Below, piece after piece: positions 36,841-44,549 of a DNA stretch of 64,000 bases. Both the position numbers and the translations under genes were made by a program. The notes below the pieces were generated by a model, which saw only the letters and a list, made by a program, of their open reading frames with translations, did not search any database and had not been told where the DNA came from. Each line of letters opens with the position of its first letter. Position 1 is the stretch's first letter. Source of the stretch: JAJTFA01 sp051715425 (lineage in GTDB: Bacteria; Bacteroidota; Bacteroidia; UKL13-3); contig JBPXJS010000009.1 of assembly GCA_051715425.1 (NCBI GenBank), positions 1 through 64,000 on the forward strand, written 5' to 3'.

Positions 36841-37443
36841 ATGAAAAAAGTATTATTGGCCATTACTGTTTTATTCATTGCCCTCTCGGGTTATGCCGCT
36901 AAAAAACCAAAACTCGAAAAAGGGATGTATGCAGAGTTTGAAACATCCAAAGGAAAAATTCTGATTAAACTGGAGTTTGAAAAAGCACCACTCACGGTAG
37001 CAAATTTTGTGGGCCTTGCCGAAGGTAAAATTAAAAATACCGCCAAAGCCGAGGGCATTCCATATTTTAACGGACTTACATTTCACAGGGTTATTGCCAA
37101 TTTTATGATTCAGGGGGGCGATCCTCAGGGCAATGGAATGGGTGGCCCCGGATATTCTTTTAAAGATGAGTTTGTACCTGAGTTTAAGTTTACCGGACCA
37201 GGTATACTGGCTATGGCCAATGCCGGGCCTGCCACCAACGGAAGCCAGTTTTTTATTACCCATGTGGCTACTCCATGGCTCGATAATAAACATACCATTT
37301 TCGGTCACCTTATCAGCGGTCAGGATGTGGTTAATGCCATTCAGCAGGGCGATAAAATAATCAGTGTAAAAATTATCCGTAAGGGTCGTCCGGCTAAAAA
37401 GTTTAAAGCAGCAAAAGTGTTCGAAGAACTCAAGAATAAGTAA
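36841..37443 (+). CDS. Exported cyclophilin-type peptidyl-prolyl isomerase
   Basis: This 200-residue protein has a signal peptide ending GYAA and a cyclophilin domain: EFETSKGKILIKLEFEKAP, FHRVIANFMIQGGDPQGNG, ILAMANAGPATNGSQFFITH and WLDNKHTIFGHLISGQDVVNAI. The active-site Arg (FHRV), Gln (IQGGDP) and Phe/Phe (SQFFITH) are present, so it should be active. Together with the two preceding FKBP genes it forms an envelope-folding cluster. The next gene, exonuclease III, starts 10 bases after and is likely co-transcribed. Confidence 0.94.
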   Translation: MKKVLLAITVLFIALSGYAAKKPKLEKGMYAEFETSKGKILIKLEFEKAPLTVANFVGLAEGKIKNTAKAEGIPYFNGLTFHRVIANFMIQGGDPQGNGMGGPGYSFKDEFVPEFKFTGPGILAMANAGPATNGSQFFITHVATPWLDNKHTIFGHLISGQDVVNAIQQGDKIISVKIIRKGRPAKKFKAAKVFEELKNK

Positions 37444-37452
37444 TTACCCCCC

Positions 37453-38211
37453 ATGCAAATCGTATCATATAACGTAAACGGAATCCGCTCTGCCATGAAC
37501 AAGGGATTGCTCAACTGGATGGAGCAGCGGAAAGCCGATGTATATTGTTTTCAGGAAACCAAAGCCTCGCGTGATCAGATTGATCATTCCACATTTGATT
37601 TGCTGGGATATAACAGCTATTGGTTCTCCGCTCAGAAAAAAGGATATAGCGGTGTGGCCATTTTTACCAAACACAAACCAGATCATGTAGAATACGGTTT
37701 TGGGGATGCAGCCTATGATACAGAAGGCAGAATAGTACGTGCAGACTTTGGAGACCTTTCTGTGATTAGTGTATACATCCCATCAGGCTCAAGTGGCGAT
37801 GAAAGGCAGGGGTATAAAATGGTATGGCTCGATTATTTTTATTACTATATCAACCAACTGAAAAAAAAACGCCCGAACCTCATTGTTTGTGGCGATTACA
37901 ATATTTGCCACCAACCCATTGATATCCATGATCCCGTTGGTAACAAAAACAGTTCAGGATTTTTGCCTGAGGAGCGGGAATGGCTGAGTAAATTTATTGA
38001 TAACGGATTTGTAGATTCTTTCAGAACTTTCCATCCGGAGCCACACCAGTATAGTTGGTGGACATTCCGCGCAGCAGCGCGGGAAAGAAACAAAGGGTGG
38101 CGTATAGATTATTGTATGAACACACCAGAGGTTAAACTGAAAGATGCGGGTATTTTACAGCAGGTGGTACACAGCGATCATTGCCCGGTTTGGGTAGAAA
38201 TAGCAAGGTAA
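37453..38211 (+). CDS. xth: Exodeoxyribonuclease III / AP endonuclease
   Basis: This 252-residue protein of the exonuclease-endonuclease-phosphatase fold has YNVNGIRSAMNKG (Asn for metal), CFQETKASRDQI (catalytic Glu), VYIPSGS, VCGDYNICH (Asp-Asn pair), the C-terminal SWWTFRAAARERNKGWRIDY and SDHCPVWVEI (Asp-His pair). All catalytic residues are present. It cleaves at abasic sites and trims 3' blocked ends in base-excision repair. It is close downstream of the cyclophilin and faces a convergent lipoprotein gene with 18 bases between stops. Confidence 0.95.
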   Translation: MQIVSYNVNGIRSAMNKGLLNWMEQRKADVYCFQETKASRDQIDHSTFDLLGYNSYWFSAQKKGYSGVAIFTKHKPDHVEYGFGDAAYDTEGRIVRADFGDLSVISVYIPSGSSGDERQGYKMVWLDYFYYYINQLKKKRPNLIVCGDYNICHQPIDIHDPVGNKNSSGFLPEEREWLSKFIDNGFVDSFRTFHPEPHQYSWWTFRAAARERNKGWRIDYCMNTPEVKLKDAGILQQVVHSDHCPVWVEIAR

Positions 38212-38229
38212 AATTTACACATGAGGCAG

Positions 38230-38697
38230 TTAAAAAGGAATACTGCTGATGTAAATAATATTTCCGTCACGCCTGGTAAAATAAGTTTTAAGTCCGCGCT
38301 TTGCCGGCCCGCTTACGGCAGTTCCGGTATTGGCATCAAAACGCGAATCGCAGCAGGGTTTAAATGAAGGAGCATATTGTCCGCAACGGAAGTAAAAACC
38401 ACTGCTGTCGGTAGATACAAAGGCACATGCTTCACTCGTATTATAAGGGCAGGTGCGGTCAAAGGCAACAAACTCATCGGCAATGGTTCGATATACCACC
38501 ACCCCCCGATATCCGTCAGGCAAATAAACGTATCCCTGTACCAGACTTAATGCACTATATTGAGGCAACAGCAGGTTAATATTGGTATTCACCTGTACAT
38601 CCGGAAAAAAATCACTGTTCACATCACCGGTTTCATCCTTGCATGAGGAAATAAAAGCAGCCGGCAAGAGGCATAGAATCAAAATAAGTTTATTCAT
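38230..38697 (-). CDS. Rieske-like lipoprotein lacking iron-sulfur ligands
   Basis: This 155-residue protein has a lipoprotein signal (AFISSC, Cys19). Its body follows the Rieske fold order, with VAFDRTCPYNTSEACAF in the position of the first C-x-H loop, FRCGQ, then CCDSRFDANTGTAVSGPAKRGLKTY in the position of the second C-x-x-H loop. The His ligands are replaced by Tyr and Cys, so no Rieske [2Fe-2S] cluster is expected. Paired Cys could form disulfides instead. Related lipoproteins are common in Bacteroidota and uncharacterised. Its start overlaps the end of the upstream dehydrogenase gene by 8 bases. The longer frame with an ATG at 38742 would hide the lipobox. Confidence 0.7.
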   Translation of the reverse strand: MNKLILILCLLPAAFISSCKDETGDVNSDFFPDVQVNTNINLLLPQYSALSLVQGYVYLPDGYRGVVVYRTIADEFVAFDRTCPYNTSEACAFVSTDSSGFYFRCGQYAPSFKPCCDSRFDANTGTAVSGPAKRGLKTYFTRRDGNIIYISSIPF

Positions 38698-39544
38698 AAG
38701 TATAAAATCCTTTACCGGTTTTGCGTCCATGGTGCCCCGCATCTACCTTTTGCTGTTGTATCCTGCTGGGTCTGAATTTGCCGTCCTGATGAAACAGGTT
38801 ATAAACAGAAGAAGTAACTGAAAAATTGGTATCAACGCCAATCAAATCCATTAAACGGAAAGGGCCCATCTTAAATCCGGTACTTTCCATCAGGGTATCA
38901 ATCTCCTCTACAGATGCCACCTGTTCTTCAGCCAGCTTTAAACCTTCCACGTAATAATGCCTGGCAACCCGGTTCACTATAAAACCCGGAGCATCAGCTG
39001 CCATTACGCAAGTTTTACCCATTCCTTCTATCAGTTGTTTGCAAAAGGAGGCTATATCTTTATCGGTTTCGGCTCCTGTAATAATTTCTACCAGTTTCAT
39101 TACCGGTGCCGGATTAAAGAAGTGAATTCCCAGTACCCTGGAAGGAACCGGCACCTTGGAGGCTATCTGCGTTACCGGAATAGATGAGGTATTGGTAGCC
39201 AGAATACATTGGTCTCCGTTTATTTCGGCCATTTTTTGAAAAAACTGCTGTTTGATTTCCAGTTTTTCCACTACAGCCTCTATCACAAGCTCTGCCTTAA
39301 GGGTTTCAATAGCAGAGGTGTAATGAATCCGGGAGGTTATTTCCTCTTTTTTGGCAGCTGTCAGTTTTTGCTTCTCCACCAGCGAGGTCAGGCTTTTTTC
39401 CATACCCGCTCTTGCTTTGGCAAGCATCTGCTCATTAATATCAAATAAGATGGTGTCAAATCCGGCTTGTGCCGTAACCTGTGCCATGCCTGCACCCATT
39501 GTGCCTGCACCGGCAATGCCTATGGTTTTTACCTGGTATTGCAT
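38690..39544 (-). CDS. 3-hydroxybutyryl-CoA dehydrogenase
   Basis: This 284-residue protein of the 3-hydroxyacyl-CoA dehydrogenase family has the Rossmann motif IGIAGAGTMGAGMAQ, IEAVVEKLEIKQQFFQ, ILATNTSSIPVTQIA, GIHFFNPAPVMKLVEII (catalytic His) and DAPGFIVNRVARHYY. The C-terminal helix domain carries MGPFRLMDLIGVD and KTGKGFYTYE. It oxidises (S)-3-hydroxybutyryl-CoA with NAD in fatty-acid beta-oxidation or butyrate-type metabolism. A GTG six bases upstream is in frame, but ATG is preferred. The lipoprotein gene overlaps its end. Confidence 0.93.
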   Translation of the reverse strand: MQYQVKTIGIAGAGTMGAGMAQVTAQAGFDTILFDINEQMLAKARAGMEKSLTSLVEKQKLTAAKKEEITSRIHYTSAIETLKAELVIEAVVEKLEIKQQFFQKMAEINGDQCILATNTSSIPVTQIASKVPVPSRVLGIHFFNPAPVMKLVEIITGAETDKDIASFCKQLIEGMGKTCVMAADAPGFIVNRVARHYYVEGLKLAEEQVASVEEIDTLMESTGFKMGPFRLMDLIGVDTNFSVTSSVYNLFHQDGKFRPSRIQQQKVDAGHHGRKTGKGFYTYE

Positions 39545-39616
39545 ATACACGAAGGTAGGAAATTGTGTGCTCTCCCGTACTGCCTGTTTGTCTGTTTTGA
39601 ACCAAAAGGCGTAATA

Positions 39617-39649
39617 TTTGTTTTATAACAAGGATAACCTTTAAATTTG
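39617..39649 (+). promoter_or_regulatory. Promoter of the iscA-like gene
   Basis: TTTG (39617), a 21-base spacer and TAAATTTG (39642) are a perfect match to the -33/-7 consensus. The ATG at 39659 follows nine bases after the -7 element, so the leader is at most a few bases. Confidence 0.7.
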
Positions 39650-39658
39650 CAGGCACTT

Positions 39659-39994
39659 ATGAATAGTATGATAACCGTAACAGAGAAAGCCAAAAACCGC
39701 ATTACTGAACTAAAGAAAGAGTCGAGCCTGAGTGAGGCGCATTTTCTGCGGGTAGGAGTAGAAAGCGGAGGGTGTTCAGGACTGAGCTATAAACTCGACT
39801 TTGACAACGCAGTAAAAGATGGAGATGAAGTAATTGACTATAATGGAGTTAGGGTGGTTACAGATAAAAGAAGCGTACTTTATTTGTTTGGAACCGAGCT
39901 TGATTTTACCGATGGATTAAATGGTAAAGGATTCACGTTCAACAATCCCAATGCCAGCCGAACCTGCAGTTGCGGGGAGAGTTTCTCGGTTTAA
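39659..39994 (+). CDS. Iron-sulfur cluster assembly protein (IscA/HesB/ErpA family)
   Basis: This A-type carrier protein of 111 residues has VESGGCSGLSYKLDFD and the C-terminal NPNASRTCSCGESFSV. The three conserved Cys (one in GGCSG, two in CSCG) bind an Fe-S cluster or iron for delivery to apo-enzymes. ATG at 39668 is an alternative, three codons inside. The nearer ATG fits the promoter spacing better. It is divergent from the dehydrogenase gene, and no other isc or suf gene is nearby. Confidence 0.93.
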   Translation: MNSMITVTEKAKNRITELKKESSLSEAHFLRVGVESGGCSGLSYKLDFDNAVKDGDEVIDYNGVRVVTDKRSVLYLFGTELDFTDGLNGKGFTFNNPNASRTCSCGESFSV

Positions 39995-40015
39995 TCCAAT
40001 TTTTTTGTTGAAAAC

Positions 40016-40045
40016 TTTGATTTTGAATAGTAAAGCCTATATTTG
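40016..40045 (+). promoter_or_regulatory. rpsT promoter
   Basis: TTTG (40016), an 18-base spacer and TATATTTG (40038) match the phylum consensus exactly. The ATG is 43 bases downstream, leaving an ordinary leader. Confidence 0.75.
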
Positions 40046-40088
40046 CAGTCCTTTTTTAAAATTCGAAACTGAATAAAACTTATTTGTA

Positions 40089-40409
40089 ATGGCAAACCAT
40101 AAATCGGCAGAAAAAAGAATTCGCAGCAACGCTACCAAGCGTTTAAGAAACAGGTATCAGGCTAAAACAACCCGTACCGCCATTAAATCATTGCGTGAAA
40201 GTGATGATAAAAAAGAAGCGGAAACCTTATTGAAAAAAGTATCTGCTATGCTGGATAAGCTGGCAAAGAAAAATGTAATTCATAAAAATAAAGCTGCTAA
40301 CCAAAAATCTAAATTGGCTAAAGTGGTAAACAAAATTGGAAAAGAAGTAGCTGCCGCACCTAAAAAGGCCGCTAAGAAAACTGCTGCTAAGAAAAAAGCT
40401 AAGAAGTAG
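40089..40409 (+). CDS. rpsT: 30S ribosomal protein bS20 with Lys/Ala-rich tail
   Basis: This 106-residue protein has the bS20 start MANHKSAEKRIRSNATKRLRN, KTTRTAIKSLRE, and NVIHKNKAANQKSKLAKVVNKI. It binds the 5' domain of 16S rRNA. Normal bS20 ends near residue 87. Here about 20 extra residues of Lys, Ala and Pro (APKKAAKKTAAKKKAKK) resemble a histone H1-type tail. Tails of this type are reported in some Bacteroidota ribosomal or nucleoid proteins. It is followed by a strong terminator. Confidence 0.95.
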   Translation: MANHKSAEKRIRSNATKRLRNRYQAKTTRTAIKSLRESDDKKEAETLLKKVSAMLDKLAKKNVIHKNKAANQKSKLAKVVNKIGKEVAAAPKKAAKKTAAKKKAKK

Positions 40410-40427
40410 TTATAAAATTAATTAAGG

Positions 40428-40463
40428 GAAAAGCCTTTGCATCACAAGTGCAAAGGCTTTTTG
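40428..40463 (+). terminator. Terminator after rpsT
   Basis: AAAAGCCTTTGCA pairs with TGCAAAGGCTTTT over a seven-base loop, then T residues. It is a very stable and typical intrinsic terminator. Confidence 0.93.
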
Positions 40464-40490
40464 TTTTGGTAATGCGTAAATTGCCAGCCT

Positions 40491-41447
40491 ATGCTCACCC
40501 GTTTAGAGAGAATTACTGCTATTTTACTTATGCTGCAGTCGCGCAAAAAAATAACAGCGCAGCAGCTTGCCAAACAGTTTAATACCAGTGTGCGTACCAT
40601 TTACCGTGACGTACGTGTTCTGGAAGAATCGGGGGTACCTGTTGGTGCCGAAGCAGGTCTTGGATACTATTTACTGGAAGGGTATAGCCTGCCGCCTGTT
40701 ATGTTTAATAAAGAAGAGGCTGCAGCATTGCTAACAGGTGAAAAACTGCTGAACAAGTTTGGTGATGTTTCTCTGAACAGGGATTTTGCTTCCGCCATGA
40801 ATAAGATACGTGCAGTATTGAGAAGCAATGAAAAAGATTACCTGGAAACACTGGAGAAAAACATTGAAGTTTTCCGGTATGGCAAAAAGAAACCGGAGGC
40901 TGATTTTCCGGATAAGTTTTTAAGTGATATTCAGCAGGCCCTCGTTCAGCAACGGGTGGTGGAGATTGAATACTACTCCAACTATAAAGAAGAGTTTACC
41001 AAAAGAACCATCGAGCCAATTGGGTTATGTTATATGAGTGGAGGGTGGCACCTGTTTGCCTGGTGCAGGCTGCGCAAGGATGTGAGGGATTTCAGGGCCG
41101 ACCGCATAAAAACACTTCGGCTGAAGGAAGAAACATATAAAAAATCTAAACTGCCAGGTTTAAAAGAGTGCATAGAGCAATGGTTTACCATGGGAGAGTT
41201 ACTCCGGTTTGTTTTACATATTGATAACGATTTGGTGAAATCTTCGGGAGATATGAAATTCTACCTTGGTATGGTGGAGGAAAATAAAAAGGAAAAATAC
41301 ACAGAAATGGTTTTTCTGAATTCTTCTGTGGAGCAGTTTGCACGCTGGTTGCTGGCTTGGGGCAATAAGGTAAAGATAATAGAGCCTCCGGAACTGAAGG
41401 AGCAGATGAAAAAACTGACTAAAGAGTTAACCAAACATTACCAATAA
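40491..41447 (+). CDS. HTH-WYL transcriptional regulator (YafY family)
   Basis: This 318-residue protein has an N-terminal winged helix (RLERITAILLMLQSRKKITAQQLAKQFNTSVRTIYRDVRVLEESGVPV, HTH_11). The WYL domain (~145-220) has IEYYSN, RTIEPIGLCYMSGGWHLFAWCRLRKDVRDFRADRI, the ligand-binding signature. A C-terminal WCX-type extension follows. WYL proteins sense nucleic-acid-type or small ligands and regulate repair or defence genes in many bacteria. The stop overlaps the ATG of the HEAT-repeat gene (TAATG), so both are co-translated. Confidence 0.9.
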   Translation: MLTRLERITAILLMLQSRKKITAQQLAKQFNTSVRTIYRDVRVLEESGVPVGAEAGLGYYLLEGYSLPPVMFNKEEAAALLTGEKLLNKFGDVSLNRDFASAMNKIRAVLRSNEKDYLETLEKNIEVFRYGKKKPEADFPDKFLSDIQQALVQQRVVEIEYYSNYKEEFTKRTIEPIGLCYMSGGWHLFAWCRLRKDVRDFRADRIKTLRLKEETYKKSKLPGLKECIEQWFTMGELLRFVLHIDNDLVKSSGDMKFYLGMVEENKKEKYTEMVFLNSSVEQFARWLLAWGNKVKIIEPPELKEQMKKLTKELTKHYQ

Positions 41448-42205
41448 TGGTACCTTTTTACTCCTTATCCAAAACACAGCGCGATGAACTGGTGCAAAAA
41501 ATACACATGCAATTGCACACTGATCTGGATAAAGGCAATGCGGATTTTTGGCTGCTTTATTTTAATGATGCCGATACCTACATCCGCAAAACAGCCTATC
41601 TGGCAGCAGGACGTATTTATTTTGCACACCCTGAATTACAAACCAGGTTTGTTGCTTTTTTGCAGCAGTTTTTTCTGCATCAATCATTTTATATCAGGCA
41701 AGCAGTGGTAAATGCAGCGGGTGAAATAGGGATGAAAGATTTTTCTATTGCAGCGCCTTTTATGAATAGAGGGTTATTTGATGAGCACCACTCGGTAAGA
41801 AATGCAGTAATTGGTTCTATAAAAAAGATGGGACAGAAAAACCCGTTACCTGTGCTTGCATGGGCCAAGCAGTACCTCAACCATCCTGATAAGGAAATCA
41901 GAAGAGAAATTTGTCATGGTATTGAATTGCGGGGACGAACACATCCACAGGATATTTTACCTATGCTTAAAACCCTGGAGTTTGATGATACTGCCCGAGT
42001 AAGAAATACCCTGGTGCATGTGCTGGGGCAAATTGCCTATAAAAAAGGGTGTCTGGAAACGGTGGTGTCACATTTAAAAACATGGAAAAATACCGGCATA
42101 GTGGAAGCAGCTTTGGAAGAGATTATAGATGTACATGAACGATACCGGAACTTTGCCTCACGAACCCAACTGGAAGCAAAAACCTATATTGAAAATAATT
42201 TTTAG
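41447..42205 (+). CDS. HEAT-repeat protein
   Basis: This soluble, all-helical protein of 252 residues has repeated HEAT-like units: DADTYIRKTAYLAAGRIY, HQSFYIRQAVVNAAGEIG, DEHHSVRNAVIGSIKKMG, HPDKEIRREICHGIELRG and DDTARVRNTLVHVLGQIA. The D/N-x-V-R-x-x-A pattern recurs with 35-40 residue spacing. Such repeats are found in DNA alkylation-repair proteins (AlkD/AlkC) and scaffold proteins. There are no catalytic residues I can name. It is coupled to the WYL regulator gene upstream, which makes a regulated stress or repair role plausible. Confidence 0.75.
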   Translation: MVPFYSLSKTQRDELVQKIHMQLHTDLDKGNADFWLLYFNDADTYIRKTAYLAAGRIYFAHPELQTRFVAFLQQFFLHQSFYIRQAVVNAAGEIGMKDFSIAAPFMNRGLFDEHHSVRNAVIGSIKKMGQKNPLPVLAWAKQYLNHPDKEIRREICHGIELRGRTHPQDILPMLKTLEFDDTARVRNTLVHVLGQIAYKKGCLETVVSHLKTWKNTGIVEAALEEIIDVHERYRNFASRTQLEAKTYIENNF

Positions 42206-42355
42206 CATGAAAACAGATACTGACATAAGGTTGTCACTACCTGCTATTTGTTTTGTACCATGCAAATGTTTCAAACGATAGTAGGCATTATACTCAGGCA
42301 TTCGTGCAGGGGCATTGTAAAAAGTTTGTTCAGGTAAATCATTTATTCACAGGAA

Positions 42356-42616
42356 ATGAAAACGTATAAAAATTGTCAGAGTTGCAGCATGCCATTGAGC
42401 AAAGATCCTCAAGGTGGGGGAACCAACAGCGATGGAAGTAAAAGTACCATGTATTGCAGCTTATGTTATGAAAAGGGAGTATTTAAGCAGCCAGATATAA
42501 CCGCAAAAGAAATGCAGGCTTTTGTAAGGAACAAATTAAAGGAAATGGGTTTTCCGGGATTTTTGGCCGGCTGGTTTACCAAGGGAATTCCCAAACTGGA
42601 ACGTTGGAAAAACTAA
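42356..42616 (+). CDS. Zinc-ribbon domain protein
   Basis: This 86-residue protein has NCQSCSMPL and MYCSLCYEKG, giving two CxxC pairs that form a zinc ribbon of the Zn_ribbon_2 type. A helical second half carries PDITAKEMQAFVRNKLKEMGF and GFLAGWFTKGIPKLERW. The family is common in bacterial genomes next to regulators and acetyltransferases, and its function is unknown. It is 9 bases before a GNAT-YoaP gene, so the two are likely co-expressed. Confidence 0.85.
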   Translation: MKTYKNCQSCSMPLSKDPQGGGTNSDGSKSTMYCSLCYEKGVFKQPDITAKEMQAFVRNKLKEMGFPGFLAGWFTKGIPKLERWKN

Positions 42617-42625
42617 TCAAACCAT

Positions 42626-43387
42626 ATGGAAGATATTCGTATTGTTTCGGTAACCCCCGACCATGTTGAAGAATATGGAATTTATTGTATCAGGGATAAA
42701 AGTGCGCCAGGTTATAAGGCCAAGGTAAACTGGTTGTGCGATAAACAAAACTCCGGTGTGGTGCTCAAAATGGCCATTGACGGAAAAGGGAAACAGCTTG
42801 GTTTTATTGAAACTCTACCCTCTGAAAAAGCCTGGAGGCCGCTTCTTGCAAAAGATTTAATGTATATTCAATGTATTGCCATTTTTGGTAAAGATGCCAG
42901 AAATAGAAGTATTGGCAGCAAACTTATTGAGGCTTGCGAAGAAGAAGCGGTTAAACAAAAAAGAAAAGGTTTATGCACCATTACCAGTAAAGGTGCATGG
43001 ATGGCAGATTCATCTTTGTTTGAAAAAAATGGCTTTATTAAATCGGATGAATATGATCGTTTTGAGCTGATGTTTAAACCATTTTCTGCTAAAACCGTTC
43101 AGCCATCTTTAATCAGGTGGGAGCATGAGTTAAATAAGTATAAAGGCTGGAACCTGGTATATGCGGATCAATGTCCGTGGCACTTTAAATCCGTTACCGA
43201 TCTCACAGAGGTTGCTGAGGGTTTAGGAATAAAACTGAAGGTAAAAAAACTTACCTCACCGGAGGAAGCACAGCATGCCCCCTCCGGATTTGGTACATTC
43301 AGTCTCATTAAAGACGGAGCATTGCTTGCCGATCATTATATCAGTGCCACCAGATTCAGAAATATCATCCGGCAGGTTGGTGTTTAA
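42626..43387 (+). CDS. GNAT acetyltransferase with YoaP-like C-terminal domain
   Basis: This 253-residue protein has a GNAT fold in the first ~155 residues (MYIQCIAIFGKDARNRSIGSKLIEACEEEAVKQKRKGLCTI, with acetyl-CoA loop RNRSIGSKL, and SLFEKNGF). A YoaP-type domain follows, with LVYADQCPWHFKSVTDL and APSGFGTFSLIKDGALLADHYIS. The YoaP domain has a CPW motif and is thought to be thioredoxin-like. The fusion is known in Firmicutes and Bacteroidota but its substrate is unknown. The C-terminus faces the M56 protease gene convergently. Confidence 0.85.
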   Translation: MEDIRIVSVTPDHVEEYGIYCIRDKSAPGYKAKVNWLCDKQNSGVVLKMAIDGKGKQLGFIETLPSEKAWRPLLAKDLMYIQCIAIFGKDARNRSIGSKLIEACEEEAVKQKRKGLCTITSKGAWMADSSLFEKNGFIKSDEYDRFELMFKPFSAKTVQPSLIRWEHELNKYKGWNLVYADQCPWHFKSVTDLTEVAEGLGIKLKVKKLTSPEEAQHAPSGFGTFSLIKDGALLADHYISATRFRNIIRQVGV

Positions 43388-43391
43388 TCTG

Positions 43392-44549
43392 CTACAACTT
43401 AAATACAATTGGCAATACCATTTTTGAGCTGATTTTTTTACCATCTTTTTCACCTGGTGTCCAATCAGGCATCATTTTCACCACACGAATAGCCTCATTA
43501 TCCAGTTGTTTATTGCCAGAGCTCTTTACAATAGTAATATCAGTTAGTTTACCAGTTTTAGTTACTACAAATTGAAGCACCGCTTTTCCCTCTGCCTTTG
43601 CATCTTTAGCTTCTGCCGGATACACCAGTTTGCTGTTCATAAATTTAATTAATGCTTCTGACCCGCCAGGAAATTCTGGCATTTTTTCAGGTCCGCTTTT
43701 TACATTTTCACTTTTTGTTTCCTGAGAAAACACCTTAGCGGGATTTGCAGAAATAAGTGTGAGCAGGAGCAGCATGGGCAATATAAACAGATATTTCCAT
43801 GCAGGCGTTTGGGTAGGTTTGGTAAGCATCATAATTCTTGTTTTTAAGGTTGGTTGATTATTAAATAAATGGATGAGCTGATGGTGCGATGGGTGAAGTG
43901 TTTCTTTGATCAACAGGTGGCAGTATTGCTCCTCATTTTCTTTGGTTGCGGTATTGGCATCCGCCTCAAACTCGTGTACCTGCACCAGCTCTTTCTTTAG
44001 AAGCCAGGTGGTTGGTAAAATCCACAGAAATGCGCATAACAATTCATAATAAATCATATCTATGCTATGGTGTTTTCTTATGTGCACTTTTTCATGTGTG
44101 ATCATCAGGTTTAGGTCCTCCTCTTTTATACCGCTGTAGGCATAAATGGAATGCATAAAGGAAAATACCCCGTAATTTATTTCTGTGTAAAACACCCCGT
44201 TTTCATATACTGATTTTCTTTTAATAAGCTGAAGATGGATAAATGAAAATACCAGTCGGATGATTAGGGTAAAACTTATACAGGAATATAAGAGCATGGC
44301 CAGATCGGTTGTTATAAAAGAAACAGCCGGTGTTTGAGAAAAGTTTATCACTATCTCTTTTAATAAAACGGATGCTTGCGGTTGTACATTGACAGGTAAT
44401 GTTATAGAGGAGAGAAGCAGTGATAATGGGATTACCCCAAGCAGGAAAACACGGTTTACAGTAAAGTGGGAACTCTTTGCAAATGCCAGTTTGTACAGCA
44501 GGTACAAAGAACTGCTGTTCACCAAAAGATGGACAAGGGTAGGTATCAT
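43392..44549 (-). CDS. M56 (BlaR1-like) metalloprotease with TonB C-terminal domain
   Basis: This 385-residue protein has three or four hydrophobic segments in the first ~260 residues and the cytoplasmic zinc site HEKVH (H152, E153, H156). SAWK/STYK penicillin-binding sensor motifs are absent. After a fourth membrane segment (YLFILPMLLLLTLISAN), the periplasmic C-terminus (~300-385) is a TonB/TolA-type domain: LVYPAEAKDAKAEGKAVLQFVV and GKLTDITIVKSSGNKQLDNEAIRVV. I infer that a periplasmic signal received by the TonB-like domain triggers the protease, which cleaves the BlaI repressor. It overlaps blaI by 4 bases. Confidence 0.88.
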   Translation of the reverse strand: MIPTLVHLLVNSSSLYLLYKLAFAKSSHFTVNRVFLLGVIPLSLLLSSITLPVNVQPQASVLLKEIVINFSQTPAVSFITTDLAMLLYSCISFTLIIRLVFSFIHLQLIKRKSVYENGVFYTEINYGVFSFMHSIYAYSGIKEEDLNLMITHEKVHIRKHHSIDMIYYELLCAFLWILPTTWLLKKELVQVHEFEADANTATKENEEQYCHLLIKETLHPSHHQLIHLFNNQPTLKTRIMMLTKPTQTPAWKYLFILPMLLLLTLISANPAKVFSQETKSENVKSGPEKMPEFPGGSEALIKFMNSKLVYPAEAKDAKAEGKAVLQFVVTKTGKLTDITIVKSSGNKQLDNEAIRVVKMMPDWTPGEKDGKKISSKMVLPIVFKL

